DNA of 64,000 nt from Marisediminicola antarctica. GTDB taxonomy: Bacteria > Actinomycetota > Actinomycetes > Actinomycetales > Microbacteriaceae. Shown here piece after piece: positions 33,550-42,095 of the stretch; the first letter of the stretch is position 1, and each line of letters starts with the position of its first letter. The position numbers were made by a program, and so were the translations under genes. The DNA is taken from assembly GCF_009930795.1 (NCBI RefSeq), contig NZ_CP017146.1, positions 1,860,001-1,924,000 of the forward strand, read 5' to 3'. The notes below the pieces were generated by a model that was not told where the DNA came from, ran no database searches, and saw only the letters and a list, made by a program, of their open reading frames with translations.

Positions 33550-34514
33550 GGCTGGGCCCGTCGAAGCGTCGAGTGCCCGGTGCGTCAGCGCGCTGGCTTC
33601 TCGGGCGCCTCGGCGGGCTCCTTCTTGTGGTCTGGGGCGCGGCAACGGCCGGGTTCCTCGCGCTGACCCTCATCCCCGGCGACCCGGTCGACGTCATGCT
33701 GGGAGTGCAGGCGCAGGTCAGCGAGCAGGTCAAGGCGCAGATCCGCGCGGATTGGGGCCTCGACGACCCGCCGCTCGCCCGCTACCTGCAGTACCTCGGG
33801 CGTCTAGTGACGGGCGACCTCGGCGAGTCGTACCAGCTGCGCCAAAGCGTCTCGTCGGTGATCGGCGAGCAACTGCCCGCGACTCTGCAGCTCACTCTGC
33901 TCGCCCTCGCCTTCGCTCTCTCGCTCGCGGCGATCGCGACACTCGCCGCACGCGGACGCCGCTCCACCCGCATCGTGTCGCTTGTTGAGCTCACCGCCGT
34001 CTCATCGCCGACGTTCTGGACCGGCCTCGTGCTCATCGCCGTCTTCGTCTTCCAGCTCGGCTGGTTCCCCATCGCAGAGACGGGCAGCCTGCGCGCCCTC
34101 GTGCTGCCCGCGCTGACCCTCGCCCTGCCGGTCGCCGGAATCATCAGCCAAGTGCTCCGACAGGGGCTGGATGCCGCGTCGGCGCAGCCCTTCGCAACGA
34201 CCGCCATCGCGCGCGGGCTCGGCGGCGGCCGCCTGCTGCTCCGGCACACCCTGCGGCACGCTGCGGCCGATAGCGTCACCCTCGTCGGCTACCTCGTCGG
34301 CACCCTGATCGGCGGCGCCGTGCTGGTCGAGACGGTCTTCGCGCGGCCGGGACTCGGGCGGGTCACCCTCCGCGCGATCATCGACCGCGACCTCCCCGTG
34401 GTGCTCGGGATCATCCTGCTCGCCGCGGTGACCTTCGCCCTCCTCAACCTCGCCGTCGACGTGCTCTACCGATGGATCGACCCGCGCCTGCGCACCGGGA
34501 GCGCGGCGACATGA
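33546..34514 (+). CDS. ABC transporter permease, DppB type
   Basis: 322 residues from the GTG at 33546, which overlaps the preceding stop by 4 nt. Six helices. ALTLIPGDPVDVMLGVQAQV near residue 45 and YLVGTLIGGAVLVETVFARPGLG (the EAA-loop region with the conserved Glu and Gly) are typical of DppB/OppB. It forms the channel with the next gene's product. The longer upstream ORF is shadow of the binding-protein gene. Confidence 0.95.
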   Translation: MRLGPSKRRVPGASARWLLGRLGGLLLVVWGAATAGFLALTLIPGDPVDVMLGVQAQVSEQVKAQIRADWGLDDPPLARYLQYLGRLVTGDLGESYQLRQSVSSVIGEQLPATLQLTLLALAFALSLAAIATLAARGRRSTRIVSLVELTAVSSPTFWTGLVLIAVFVFQLGWFPIAETGSLRALVLPALTLALPVAGIISQVLRQGLDAASAQPFATTAIARGLGGGRLLLRHTLRHAAADSVTLVGYLVGTLIGGAVLVETVFARPGLGRVTLRAIIDRDLPVVLGIILLAAVTFALLNLAVDVLYRWIDPRLRTGSAAT

Positions 34515-35356
34515 CAGTGACACTCGGCAGGACCCGGCTCCGGCCGCCGCGAGCCGGGCTCGCGGGCGCGATCGCGGCATCCGCGTTCCTGCTCGTACTC
34601 GTCGTCGCTGCCGCGGCACCCGCCCTGTTCACGAGCGCCGACCCAATCCAGACGCAGGTGCTGCAGGCGCTGCGGGCGCCGAGTGTCGAGCATCCGTTCG
34701 GCACCGACCAGACCGGGAGGGATGTCTTCGCGCGCGTTGTCTACGGCGCTCGCTACTCCCTCGCGATCGGGGTTCTGGCAACGACGATCGCAATGACCGC
34801 GGGGCTTCTGGTCGGCACCCTCGCGGGCCTCGCGCCACGACTGGTCGACAGCGCGATCTCGCGAGTGATCGAGGTGCTCATGTCATTCCCCGAGTTTTTG
34901 CTTGCGCTGCTCGTCATCGCAATTCTCGGCCCCGGCCCGGTGAGTCTCGTCATCGCGATTTCCCTCGCCTCCGTGCCGGTCTATGCACGGGTTGCGAGGG
35001 TGCAGACCTTCACCGTGCGACGTTCCGGCTACGTGCGTGCCGCGGTGATCCTCGGGGTGCCGAGATGGCGCAATGTGCTTCGCCACGTTGTGCCCAACAC
35101 CCTCGGCCCGCTGCTGGTGATGGCGACGATCGGTTTCGGAACGGCGATCGCGTCGGCCGCCGGCCTGAGCTTCCTCGGTCTCGGCGCGCAGCCGCCGACA
35201 CCCGAGTGGGGCCTGATCCTCTCGGAGGGGCGCAACTTCCTCGGCACCGCCTGGTGGATCGCCGTGTTCCCCGGACTCGTCGTGACCGTCACGGTGATCT
35301 CGGCGAGCGTGCTCGGTCGCTACCTTCGGGCGCGTGGAGAGGGGAGGGCGGCATGA
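34511..35356 (+). CDS. ABC transporter permease, DppC type
   Basis: 281 residues from ATG 34511, ATGA overlap with the previous gene. HPFGTDQTGRDVFARVVYGARYSL is the DppC/OppC N-terminal signature, and GLSFLGLGAQPPTPEWG is its C-terminal EAA-adjacent motif. Five to six membrane helices. Pairs with the DppB-type subunit. Confidence 0.96.
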   Translation: MTVTLGRTRLRPPRAGLAGAIAASAFLLVLVVAAAAPALFTSADPIQTQVLQALRAPSVEHPFGTDQTGRDVFARVVYGARYSLAIGVLATTIAMTAGLLVGTLAGLAPRLVDSAISRVIEVLMSFPEFLLALLVIAILGPGPVSLVIAISLASVPVYARVARVQTFTVRRSGYVRAAVILGVPRWRNVLRHVVPNTLGPLLVMATIGFGTAIASAAGLSFLGLGAQPPTPEWGLILSEGRNFLGTAWWIAVFPGLVVTVTVISASVLGRYLRARGEGRAA

Positions 35357-36915
35357 GCTTCGTTTCCGTGCGCAACCTTCGGGTGCGGTTCGGGCGGAGA
35401 ACCGTGGTCGACGGGGTGAGTTTCGACATCGCTCCCGGGGAGTGCCTCGCGATCGTCGGGGAGTCGGGATCGGGGAAGACGATCACCGCCCGCGCCCTGC
35501 TCGGCCTCGCGCCCGACGGCGCAGACGTCAGTACCGACGAACTCGTGGTGGCCGGTGTGGACGCGTCGGCCTACACCGGAGCCGAGTGGCGCTCGGTCCG
35601 TGGGCGCCTCGTCGGCCTCGTAAGCCAGGACGCCCTCGTCTCGCTCGACCCGATGCGTCGGATCGCGAGCGAGGTCGCCGAGCCAATAGAGGTGCACGAG
35701 GGCGGGCTCTCGCGCTCCGAGGTCGACGCGCGGGTGCTGCGGATGCTCTCGAACGTCGCGATTCCCAGCCCTGAGACGCGCGCCCGGCAGTACCCGCACG
35801 AGCTTTCCGGAGGGCTGCGGCAGCGCGCACTGATCGCCTCCGCTCTCGCCGCAGCACCCAGGCTCCTCGTTGCCGACGAGCCGACGACGGCGCTCGACGC
35901 GACCGTGCAGTCGAAGATTCTCGAGCTGCTCGGCAGCCTCAAGGAGGCGGGGCTCGCGCTGCTGCTCGTGAGCCACGATCTCTCCCTCGTCTCCCAGATC
36001 GCCGACCGGATCGCGGTCATGCAGCACGGCCGCATCGTCGAGACCGCCGCGGCCGCCGACCTTCTCGCCAACCCCACGCATCCGTACTCGAGGGCATTGC
36101 TCGACGCCGTGCCGACCGGGCACGCCGTACGGCGCGACGGGGGCGAGATTGTGCTCGCGGCACGCTCCCTTGTGAAGCAGTACCCCGCACCGCACCGCAC
36201 CACGACGGTGGCCCTCGACGACGTGTCGCTCGAGCTGCGGGCAGGCACGACGCTTGGCATCGTGGGGGAGTCGGGCTCCGGCAAGAGCACCCTCGCCCGG
36301 CTGCTCCTCGCGATCGAACGCCCGGACTCCGGTGAGGTACTGCTGCGCGGCAGCCGATGGAGCTCTCTCGCCGAGTCCGCCCGGAGACGGATGCGCGGCG
36401 GCATCCAGCTCATCGAGCAGGACCCGGCGTCGTCGTTCGACCCGCGGTACACGGTGCGGCGCATCCTCGCCGAGGCCGTCGCCATCACCGACACACGCGC
36501 CAACCGCCCGGCCCGCATCCTCGAGCTGCTCGAGCAGGTCGGGCTCTCGGCCGTGCACCTCGGGCGACGCGGCCACGAGCTCTCCGGGGGGCAGCGCCAG
36601 CGGGTCGCCATCGCGCGCGCACTCGCCCGGCGGCCGAGCATCCTCGTCTGCGACGAGCCGGTCTCTGCGCTCGATGTGCAGGTGCAGGCCCAGGTGCTCG
36701 CCCTGCTCCAGAACCTGCAGGCGAGCACCGGACTCGCGCTCGTGGTCATCTCCCACGACCTCGCCGTGATCGCCCAGTTGAGTGACACTGTGCTCGTGAT
36801 GCGCCACGGTGTTGTCGTCGAGAGCGGCGAGGCGAGCGAGGTTCTGACGAACCCGAACCACCCGTTCACGCGGGAGTTGCTCGACTCGTTACCTGCGGGC
36901 CGTATCCTGCCCTGA
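35353..36915 (+). CDS. Fused double ABC ATPase, DppD-DppF type
   Basis: 520 residues from ATG 35353, overlapping the previous stop by 4 nt. Two complete nucleotide-binding domains: the first with GESGSGKT, signature LSGGLRQRA and Walker B LLVADEPTTALD; the second with GESGSGKS, LSGGQRQRV and ILVCDEPVSALD. Each is followed by an oligopeptide-ABC C-terminal extension (NPTHPYSRALLDAVP and NPNHPFTRELLDSLP). The fusion removes the need for two ATPase genes and powers import by both permeases. Confidence 0.96.
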   Translation: MSFVSVRNLRVRFGRRTVVDGVSFDIAPGECLAIVGESGSGKTITARALLGLAPDGADVSTDELVVAGVDASAYTGAEWRSVRGRLVGLVSQDALVSLDPMRRIASEVAEPIEVHEGGLSRSEVDARVLRMLSNVAIPSPETRARQYPHELSGGLRQRALIASALAAAPRLLVADEPTTALDATVQSKILELLGSLKEAGLALLLVSHDLSLVSQIADRIAVMQHGRIVETAAAADLLANPTHPYSRALLDAVPTGHAVRRDGGEIVLAARSLVKQYPAPHRTTTVALDDVSLELRAGTTLGIVGESGSGKSTLARLLLAIERPDSGEVLLRGSRWSSLAESARRRMRGGIQLIEQDPASSFDPRYTVRRILAEAVAITDTRANRPARILELLEQVGLSAVHLGRRGHELSGGQRQRVAIARALARRPSILVCDEPVSALDVQVQAQVLALLQNLQASTGLALVVISHDLAVIAQLSDTVLVMRHGVVVESGEASEVLTNPNHPFTRELLDSLPAGRILP

Positions 36916-38183
36916 TGACCAGCCGTCCCTCCCTCGCGCGGAAGCTCGGCCTCGCCGATGCCGTGTTCATCGGTCTGGGCTCGATGATCGGCGCCGGGGT
37001 CTTCGCCGCGTTCACCCCCGCAGCGCACGCGGCAGGAAACGGGCTGCTGATCGGGCTGGTGGTCGCCGCCGTTGTCGCGGTCTGCAACGCCCTCGCGTCG
37101 GCGCAGCTCGCCGCCGTCTACCCCGAATCGGGCGGCACCTACGTCTACGGGCGCCGGGTGCTCTCGCCGTGGTGGGGGTTTCTCGCCGGCTGGAGCTTCG
37201 TCATCGGCAAGACCGCGAGCTGCGCGGCGATGGCGCTCACCTTCGCCTTCTACGCCGCGCCCGCCGGGTGGGAGCGACCGGTCGCGGTCGCCGCGGTGGT
37301 GGGCCTCGCTGCCGTGAATTACCGCGGGGTGACCCGCACAGCCGCGCTCACCCGGGTGATCGTCGTGGTCGTGCTTCTCGCCCTCGCCGTCGCGGTCGCC
37401 GCCGGCGGCAGTATCATCGGCGGCCCAGCGGGGTTCGCGGAGGCGACCGATCCCGGCGGGCTGCTTGCCGGCGGCGGATACGGAATCCTGCAGTCGGCCG
37501 GCCTGCTGTTCTTCGCCTTCGCCGGCTACGCACGCATCGCCACGATGGGCGAGGAGGTACGCGACCCGGAGCGCACTATTCCGCGCGCCATCGTGATCGC
37601 GCTGGCCATCACGGTCGTCGTCTACGGCATCGTCGCCGTCACGCTGCTCGGCGTGCTCGGCCCCGATGGGGTGGCCTCCTCGGTGGCGCCCCTCGCCGAC
37701 ACCGTTCGTGCGAGCGGATGGGACTGGGCTGCCCCTCTCGTGCGGCTCGGGGCTGCGGCAGCGTCCCTCGGCGCACTGCTCGCGCTCTTCGCCGGGATCG
37801 GCAGGACGACCCTCGCGATGGCGAGGGAGGGCGACCTTCCAAGCTGGCTCGCGTCCGTGCATCCGAAATTCTCCGTCCCGCACCGTGCGGAGGTCGTGCT
37901 CGCCCTTGTCGTCAGCGTGCTCGTGCTCACCGTCGATCTGCGCGGGGCGATCGGATTCTCCTCGTTCGGAGTATTGCTCTACTACTTCGTGGCAAATGTC
38001 GCCGCGTTCCATCAGCCGGCGGCCGAGCGCCGCTACCCGCGCGCGCTGCAGGTGCTCGGGGCGGTGGCGTGCGTGATCCTCGTCGCGACCCTGCCGCCCG
38101 TCGGCATCGCCGTCGGCGTCGGGGTGCTGCTGGTGGGAGCGGCCTATCGGATCGCCTCGATGCGGGGAACCGCGCGAACGTGA
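36915..38183 (+). CDS. APC family amino acid / amine permease
   Basis: 422 residues; ATG overlaps the ATPase stop as TGATG, so it belongs to the same operon. The N-terminal LGLADAVFIGLGSMIGAGVF is the APC signature, followed by SAQLAAVYPESGGTYVYGRR and EVRDPERTIPRAIVIAL. About 12 helices. It transports amino acids or polyamines by proton coupling; the substrate is not identified. Its coupling to a peptide ABC importer suggests both serve uptake of the same nitrogen source or of its breakdown product. Confidence 0.93.
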   Translation: MTSRPSLARKLGLADAVFIGLGSMIGAGVFAAFTPAAHAAGNGLLIGLVVAAVVAVCNALASAQLAAVYPESGGTYVYGRRVLSPWWGFLAGWSFVIGKTASCAAMALTFAFYAAPAGWERPVAVAAVVGLAAVNYRGVTRTAALTRVIVVVVLLALAVAVAAGGSIIGGPAGFAEATDPGGLLAGGGYGILQSAGLLFFAFAGYARIATMGEEVRDPERTIPRAIVIALAITVVVYGIVAVTLLGVLGPDGVASSVAPLADTVRASGWDWAAPLVRLGAAAASLGALLALFAGIGRTTLAMAREGDLPSWLASVHPKFSVPHRAEVVLALVVSVLVLTVDLRGAIGFSSFGVLLYYFVANVAAFHQPAAERRYPRALQVLGAVACVILVATLPPVGIAVGVGVLLVGAAYRIASMRGTART

Positions 38184-38221
38184 GAGTAAGGGTCCGGGGC
38201 GACACACGTCGCGCGCACGAA

Positions 38222-38252
38222 AAATGGCCGCCCGCAAAGCGGACGACCATTT
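38222..38252. terminator. Bidirectional terminator between convergent operons
   Basis: AAATGGCCGCCCGC and GCGGACGACCATTT pair with two mismatches around loop AAA, with A-rich and T-rich flanks. It lies between the APC permease stop (38183) and the ProX stop (38270). Confidence 0.65.
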
Positions 38253-38269
38253 CACTTATCGAGTGGGAA

Positions 38270-39178
38270 TCAGGAGGTGAGGCCGTCAACCCATTCCTGG
38301 TTCTCGCCGATCCAGGTCTGCACGATTTCCTCGTACTCGCTCGCGTCCGCTCCGCTGCCGAACATCTCGTTCTGCAGGGAGTCGAGCGGTGCGGTCTCCA
38401 TCTCGAAGTCCTCGAGCCAGCCGTTCAGCGTGGGGTAGTCCTCGCCGAAGCCGGTACGCGAGAACGTGTGCAGGCCCTCGGCGTCGCCCAGCGCGCCCTC
38501 GGGGTCTGCGAGGTCCTTGATCGGGAACGCGTCATAGGCCCAGTGCGGGTGCCACAGGGTCACGGCGATGTTCTCGCCGGCGTCCGTCGCTGCGGTGAGT
38601 TCGGCAAGCATGGCCGCCGTCGACGACGTGGTGAGCTCGAACGCGTCGAGGTTGTACGTCGGCATGACGTTCTCCTGCGTGATCTTCGTGAGGCCCGCGC
38701 CCGGCTCGATGCCGATGATGCGGTTGCCGAAGAGGTCGCCGTTGTCGGCAAGCTCGGCGAGCGAGTCGATCGGGGCGTCCTCGTTCACGGCGACGCTGAG
38801 AGTCGCGTCGGTGTTCCAGGTGCCGACGTCGACGATGTCGTCGCCGTACTCCTCGAGATACTCCGCGTGGGTGCCGGGCAGCCACACGTCCATGTTGAGG
38901 TCGTAGTCGCCGGAGGAGAGGCCGACGAAACCAGCCGCGACATCCGCATACTCGAGTTCGACGTTGTAGCCCTCTTCCTCGAGCACGGCGGCCCAGAGGT
39001 GGCTTACGGCTTCGCCCTCGGGCCAGCCGTTGAAGACGGCGATCGTGACGTCTTGGGCGTCACCGTTCTCGAGGCCCGATGCGTCGGAACCGGCGTCGGC
39101 GTCTGTGGAGCACCCGGCGAGGGCGATGAGTCCTGCGGCTCCCGCGAAAGCGAAAGCGGTCTTGATGGACTTATTCAT
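38270..39178 (-). CDS. Glycine betaine-type ABC transporter substrate-binding lipoprotein
   Basis: 302 residues. Signal peptide with lipobox LIALAGC. OpuAC/ProX features: AVFNGWPEGEAVSHLWAAVLEEEGYNVE at the N-terminus, DVWLPGTHAEYLEEYG, and VTLWHPHWAYDAFPIKDL, with Trp and Tyr/Phe residues that could build an aromatic box for a quaternary amine. Third gene of the betaine-type operon, 42 bp after the permease. The exact ligand (betaine, proline betaine, choline) cannot be decided. Confidence 0.92.
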   Translation of the reverse strand: MNKSIKTAFAFAGAAGLIALAGCSTDADAGSDASGLENGDAQDVTIAVFNGWPEGEAVSHLWAAVLEEEGYNVELEYADVAAGFVGLSSGDYDLNMDVWLPGTHAEYLEEYGDDIVDVGTWNTDATLSVAVNEDAPIDSLAELADNGDLFGNRIIGIEPGAGLTKITQENVMPTYNLDAFELTTSSTAAMLAELTAATDAGENIAVTLWHPHWAYDAFPIKDLADPEGALGDAEGLHTFSRTGFGEDYPTLNGWLEDFEMETAPLDSLQNEMFGSGADASEYEEIVQTWIGENQEWVDGLTS

Positions 39179-39220
39179 TATTGCCTTTCCTGTTGCTGTT
39201 GCTGTGTTGACGGGGAATTT

Positions 39221-40156
39221 CTAGACGGATGCGCCGACGGGGGCGTCCTTGGTTGCCGCGGCAGGCGCCGGGGAGGGTGCGGTCTCGGTGGGGGTCACCT
39301 TCCGGCGCCAGGGCGTCCACATCTTGCGGCGCTTGCCGCTCAGCGCCGCCGTCAGCCGGTCGAGGTAGATCGCGATGATCACGACCGCCAAGCCGGCCTC
39401 GAAACCGAGTGCCACGTCGATGCGGCTGAGTGCCTGCACGACATCGCTGCCCAGTCCGCCGCCGCCGACGAGTCCAGCGATGACGACCATGGAGAGGGAC
39501 AGCATGATGACCTGGTTGATTCCAGCCATGATCGTCGGCATCGCGAGGGGGAGCTGGATCTGGCGCAGGATGCGCCACGGCGAGGAGCCGAAGGCGTGGC
39601 CAGCCTCGACGACCTCCGTGTCGACCCCGCGGATGCCGAGTTCGGTGAACCTGACACCTGGCGCCAACGCGAAGACGATTGTCGCGACGATGCCGGGCAC
39701 GACGCCGATGCGGAAGAGGATCAACGCGGGCACGAGGTAGACGAACGCCGGCATGGTCTGCAGGAAGTCGAGAATCGGTCGGATGACCGCTGACGACCGG
39801 TCGGAGCGCGCGGCAATGATGCCGAGCGGCACGCTGATTGCGATCGCAATGGCGCTTGCCACGAGAACGAGCGCGAGGCTTGCCATCGCGTTGTCCCATT
39901 GGTTCACCCCGACGATCACGAGCAGTCCCACGATCGTGCCGAGGGCGAATTTCCAGCCCTTCACGAAGTATGCAAGTCCGGCAGCGATGAGGATGATGAC
40001 CCAGAATGGCGGGCTGAGCAGTAGGAACTCGACGGCATCGTAGAGCGCGAGCAGCACGAACCTGATGAGGTCGAAGACGGGGCGGAGGCTCTCGGTCAGC
40101 ACATCGATGCCCTCGGAGACGATGTCGCCGAGGGGTAGGCGGAAGTCGGTGATCAT
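39221..40156 (-). CDS. Glycine betaine-type ABC transporter permease (OpuAB/ProW)
   Basis: 311 residues with six or seven helices. MPAFVYLVPALILFRIGVVPGIVATIVFALAPGVRFTELGIRGV is the ProW core, and HAFGSSPWRILRQIQLPLAMPTIMAGINQ is the EAA loop. ATG overlaps the ATPase stop by 4 nt. A poly-charged, Ala/Pro-rich cytoplasmic tail ends the protein. Confidence 0.95.
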   Translation of the reverse strand: MITDFRLPLGDIVSEGIDVLTESLRPVFDLIRFVLLALYDAVEFLLLSPPFWVIILIAAGLAYFVKGWKFALGTIVGLLVIVGVNQWDNAMASLALVLVASAIAIAISVPLGIIAARSDRSSAVIRPILDFLQTMPAFVYLVPALILFRIGVVPGIVATIVFALAPGVRFTELGIRGVDTEVVEAGHAFGSSPWRILRQIQLPLAMPTIMAGINQVIMLSLSMVVIAGLVGGGGLGSDVVQALSRIDVALGFEAGLAVVIIAIYLDRLTAALSGKRRKMWTPWRRKVTPTETAPSPAPAAATKDAPVGASV

Positions 40157-41460
40157 GCGAGGGTCCCCTCGGTGGATGCTGCGGCAGGGGTCGGTTCGGG
40201 GCTGGCGAGCATCGCGTCGAGTTCGGCATCCGGAATGATCGAGACGGGCTCGATGATGTTGATCGGTGTCGTGTTCGTCGGTACATTCCCGAGCGCGGCG
40301 AGCAGCGTGATCCGCGGGATGACCCCGAGCAGACGGCGCTTGTCGTCGATGACGGCGATGGGCAGCGGGCTTTCGACGGCGAGCTCGAACAGGTCGACGA
40401 GCGCGGCATCGGCCGGGACCGACGCGTGCTCCTGGTTGATGACCAGGGAGAGGTCGGTCTCGTTGCTCTTGACCTGGCGCATGACGTGCCGGTCGGTGAC
40501 GACGCCGAGCAGGGTGAGGTCGCGGCCGAGTACGAACGCGGCCCCAGCCTGCAGATCACGCATGACCCGCAGCGCACCGCGGGGCCCGGCGGTGAGCGGT
40601 ACGACGGCGCGGGCCGGCTCCATGACGGTCGCCGCGGTGAGCACGCGGGCACGGTCGACGTCCTGCACGAACTGGGCGACGTAGTCGTTCGCCGGGTCGG
40701 TGAGAATATCCTCGGGTGTGCCGATCTGCACGATGCGTCCGTCGCGCATGACGGCGATGCGGTCGCCGAGGAACATCGCCTCGTTGAGGTCGTGGGTGAT
40801 GAAGATGATCGTCTTGCCGAGTTCGGCCTGCAGTTCGAGAAGCTGCTCCTGCATTTCGCGACGGATCAGTGGGTCGAGCGCCGAGAATGCCTCGTCCATG
40901 AGCATGATGTCGGTCTCGGTGGCGAGGGCGCGGGCGAGGCCGACGCGCTGCTGCATTCCGCCGGAGAGCTCCGACGGGTACTTATCAGCCCAGCCGTCGA
41001 GCCCGACGATGTTCACGATCTTGAGGGCGCGTTCGAGTCGCTCGGCTCGGGGAATACCCTGCACCTCGAGGCCGTAGGCCGCATTGTCGAGCACCGTGCG
41101 ATGCGGAAAGAGCGCGAAGTGCTGGAAGACCATCGAGACGTTCTTCTGGCGCACCTCGCGGAGCTTCGCAGGCGACACGTCGGAGATGTCGATGCCGTTG
41201 ACCGTGACGGATCCGCTCGTGGGATCGAGCAGACCGTTCAGGGTGCGGATGAGGGTGGACTTGCCCGAACCGGACAGTCCCATCACGACGAAGATCTCGC
41301 CCTTCTTCACCTCGAACGAGGCGTCGATGACCGCCGCGGTCTCGTGCGCCCCCAAATCAGAGCGACTCACGCCATCTTGGAGCTTCTTAACGGCATCCTT
41401 CGGACGCCGCCCAAAGACCTTGTACAAATTCTTGACTGAAACTGAAGAGGTGCTGCTCAC
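40153..41460 (-). CDS. Glycine betaine-type ABC transporter ATPase with CBS domains (OpuAA/ProV)
   Basis: 435 residues from a GTG at 41460, with AAAGGA a few bases upstream; the ORF to 41532 is rejected. Walker A GLSGSGKST, signature LSGGMQQRV, Walker B DIMLMDEAFSALD. The N-terminal NLYKVFGRRPKDAVKKL and the C-terminal pair of CBS repeats (from about residue 285, including HASVPADAALVDLFELA and LLGVIPRITLLAAL) match osmosensing OpuAA. In OpuA the CBS pair gates transport by ionic strength or cyclic-di-AMP (family knowledge). First gene of the operon. Confidence 0.95.
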   Translation of the reverse strand: MSSTSSVSVKNLYKVFGRRPKDAVKKLQDGVSRSDLGAHETAAVIDASFEVKKGEIFVVMGLSGSGKSTLIRTLNGLLDPTSGSVTVNGIDISDVSPAKLREVRQKNVSMVFQHFALFPHRTVLDNAAYGLEVQGIPRAERLERALKIVNIVGLDGWADKYPSELSGGMQQRVGLARALATETDIMLMDEAFSALDPLIRREMQEQLLELQAELGKTIIFITHDLNEAMFLGDRIAVMRDGRIVQIGTPEDILTDPANDYVAQFVQDVDRARVLTAATVMEPARAVVPLTAGPRGALRVMRDLQAGAAFVLGRDLTLLGVVTDRHVMRQVKSNETDLSLVINQEHASVPADAALVDLFELAVESPLPIAVIDDKRRLLGVIPRITLLAALGNVPTNTTPINIIEPVSIIPDAELDAMLASPEPTPAAASTEGTLA

Positions 41461-41705
41461 GTTTTCCTTTGGCGCACGCACACACAAAATTCGAGCGAGG
41501 TGGCTTTGCTGTCGTGGACGGGTCGGAATCAACAGTGCGAGTGGCTACTCAAGCGGCGACACAATGGGGTGCCAGCGGCGAGCAAGACTTGTGCAGAACA
41601 GCCAAAAGGCTGCGTGAATTCACGACCATACGCCTCAGAAAAGTCCCTTTTCGGGACTGTCCTGGGCCGCGGCCTTGGTGTGGGGTGATGAAGAGTTCGT
41701 AGGCA
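41461..41705 (-). promoter_or_regulatory. Long 5' leader of the betaine operon with intrinsic-terminator-like hairpin
   Basis: About 240 nt between the predicted start of transcription and the GTG at 41460. Around 41658-41642 the transcript reads AGTCCC-GAAAA-GGGACT followed by UUU. This is a 6-bp stem with a short U-run, about 45 nt from the 5' end. No known riboswitch consensus was recognised. No ORF is supportable here. Confidence 0.4.
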
Positions 41706-41735
41706 ATTATAGCCGCGGCTTTGGCTTGAGGGCAA
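41706..41735 (-). promoter_or_regulatory. Strong candidate promoter of the betaine operon
   Basis: Minus strand TTGCCC (41735-41730), 18-bp spacer, and a perfect TATAAT (41711-41706), unusual in such GC-rich DNA. Confidence 0.6.
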
Positions 41736-41831
41736 TGATCATGCTTGTCAACCCCGTGCTTTTACAGGGGTAGACAGAACTGTGTCGCCGCGCTGGCAGC
41801 GATCCGGGAGGTCGGGACCGTTGTGTGTTTG

Positions 41832-41861
41832 TTATCTGCCCCTCGAGCATCCGGCTAGAAT
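41832..41861 (+). promoter_or_regulatory. Candidate ileS promoter
   Basis: TAGAAT at 41856-41861 is five of six consensus bases. A weak TTATCT (41832-41837) lies 18 bp upstream. Initiation near 41868 places the whole T-box in the transcript. Confidence 0.45.
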
Positions 41862-41867
41862 CGACAG

Positions 41868-42092
41868 ATCGACAGCGATCCGGCCATCACCGGGGAGTCC
41901 TCGGAAGAGAGGCCGAATCCCCCGGGATGAGGCCCGGTAGAACCGAGCGGGTCTGGCCCGTCAACGCCAACGAAATGAGCGGTTCCACTTCTCGTGGGGC
42001 AAGCGGGGTGGTACCGCGACATCCCGGTCTGACGGCCGGGGAGTCGTCCTCGTGCAGCACAGGCCCACTGTGCACCAAGCCTGCCGAGGAGA
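41868..42092 (+). promoter_or_regulatory. Isoleucine T-box leader of ileS (translational class, ultrashort stem I)
   Basis: The conserved T-box GGTGGTACCGCG lies at 42007-42018, preceded by AGCGGGG. Stem I is minimal: CCGG (41880-41883), loop CCATCA with specifier ATC at 41886-41888, CCGG (41890-41893), matching an isoleucine codon. Downstream TCCTCG (42046-42051) can pair with CGAGGA of the ribosome-binding site before the ATG at 42096, around the inner hairpin GCACAG/CTGTGC, so the off state would hide the ribosome-binding site. Uncharged tRNA-Ile would stabilise the antisequestrator. This is the known actinobacterial ileS arrangement. Confidence 0.93.
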
Positions 42093-42095
42093 GAC

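Noticed and set aside
35571-38255. 894-residue minus-strand ORF across the ABC ATPase and APC genes
   Set aside because: It spans two well-supported plus-strand genes with conserved motifs; composition is that of a shadow frame.
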